From the NCBI GenBank assembly GCA_036502105.1, contig DASXZE010000295.1:1-6135 (forward strand): a stretch of DNA of 6,135 nucleotides, given 5' to 3'. The notes under the pieces are model-generated. The model searched no databases and had not been told where the DNA came from. It was given only the letters and a program-made list of their open reading frames with translations. Origin of the DNA: Angelobacter sp036502105 (GTDB lineage: Bacteria > Acidobacteriota > Terriglobia > Terriglobales > Acidobacteriaceae). Both the position numbers and the translations under genes were made by a program. Below, piece after piece: positions 5,465-6,135 of this stretch. Numbering within the stretch: the first letter of the stretch is position 1; each line of letters begins with the position of its first letter.

Positions 5465-6135
5465 TTATTCAATCTTCACCACGCGCTCGTTGATCTTTGG
5501 AAATTTTTCAAACACCAGCGGATCGTGTCCGGGGACGATGAGTCGAGGTGAAGCGGCGAGTTGCTTCATACGGTCCTGGGCGCGAAGGTTGGACGCGGCG
5601 TCAAAGGTCTGGGCGATGGGCACATGCTTCTCAAGATTTTCGTAGAGATACATGTTGTCGCTGGCCAGGATTACGGTTCCGGCTTTGGTGTTTACGCCCA
5701 CGAACTGTGATTGAAACGTATGCTTGCCGCCGATGTAACAGGTGATGCCGGGAAGAATTTCCTGCGCGTCGCCGTTGACCAGGCTAATGCGTCCGTCAAG
5801 ATTGAGTTTTACCGTGGCCAGCACGTCGTCTGAATCAATGCCACCGTGGTTGCCCTTTTCTTGCCAGGCTGGGCCGGTGTAGTAGGTGTATTCATCTTTT
5901 TGCAGCCAGATGCGCGCTTTAGGAAAGAGGTCCATTCCGTCAGCGTGGTCCCAGTGCATGTGCGTGATGACGATATCAGTAATGTCTTCCGGCTTCAGCG
6001 CGGGCTGTCCGGCGGGCATGATTCCGGGTTGAGCAATGGCGTCAGAAACTTTCATGAAGCCTTCAATCTTGAACTGCTTGAAAAATTGCGGACGGTAAAA
6101 GCCAGTGTCAACCAGGATATTGCGGCCGTTGCCAC
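5465..6135 (-). CDS. Metallo-beta-lactamase-fold hydrolase, N-acyl-homoserine lactonase-like, C-terminal part (N-terminus beyond window)
   Basis: The open frame enters from the right edge; 222 residues and a TAA stop (5465-5467) are visible. The ATG at 6055 is internal, because the upstream frame stays open and reads GNGRNILVDTGF, the family's typical N-terminal strand with 'LVDTG'. In visible-residue numbering, HMHWDHADG supplies H58, H60, D62 and H63. GGKHTFQSQ supplies H138, ASDNMYLYEN supplies D159 and Y162, and VPGHDPL supplies H203. This is the complete dinuclear-metal set of the lactonase group (HxHxDH...H...D...H), with the Tyr three residues after the bridging Asp as in AiiA-type AHL lactonases. 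The likely reaction is hydrolytic opening of a lactone such as an acyl-homoserine lactone, but related MBL enzymes act on other esters and lactones, so the substrate is uncertain. About 40 or more N-terminal residues are missing, so a signal peptide cannot be assessed. The gene converges on the M50-like gene. Confidence 0.88.
   Translation of the reverse strand, partial: GNGRNILVDTGFYRPQFFKQFKIEGFMKVSDAIAQPGIMPAGQPALKPEDITDIVITHMHWDHADGMDLFPKARIWLQKDEYTYYTGPAWQEKGNHGGIDSDDVLATVKLNLDGRISLVNGDAQEILPGITCYIGGKHTFQSQFVGVNTKAGTVILASDNMYLYENLEKHVPIAQTFDAASNLRAQDRMKQLAASPRLIVPGHDPLVFEKFPKINERVVKIE

Overview
The window looks like a chromosomal stretch from a moderately GC-rich Gram-negative-type bacterium, most plausibly an acidobacterium (Terriglobia-like). 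The basis is indirect. There is a full-length UPF0182 membrane protein, a secreted M42-type aminopeptidase relative with a Pro/Gln linker, and above all intergenic DNA filled with degenerate 'CCACGGAGACACAGAGG'-type and 'GATCGGGTGATC'-type repeats, which I associate with acidobacterial and some other soil genomes. No rRNA or other marker gene is present, so the taxonomy is an inference.

Layout. Positions 1-682 (minus strand, runs off the left edge) encode the N-terminal 227 residues of an exported M42-family peptidase-like protein. Positions 683-1392 are a 710-bp divergent intergenic region with no convincing gene; it holds possible promoter elements and several kinds of short repeat. Positions 1393-4269 (plus) encode a complete 958-residue UPF0182 protein. 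After 109 bp carrying a small 10-nt tandem repeat, 4379-5173 (plus) encodes a 264-residue polytopic membrane protein with an HEALGHG motif resembling site-2-protease-type (M50) peptidases. A 291-bp convergent gap (5174-5464) is occupied by repeats, including a long imperfect inverted repeat. Positions 5465-6135 (minus, runs off the right edge) encode the C-terminal 222 residues of a metallo-beta-lactamase-fold hydrolase of the N-acyl-homoserine-lactonase type, with all expected metal ligands.

How the genes relate. The UPF0182 gene and the M50-like gene are co-directional and could share a transcript, but 109 bp separates them. The two edge genes are transcribed the other way. I see no sign that the four genes form one defined system. 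No mobile element, CRISPR array, tRNA or rRNA was found. The more interesting points are small: altered metal-site motifs in two putative metallopeptidases, and modular repeats shared by the two larger intergenic regions.
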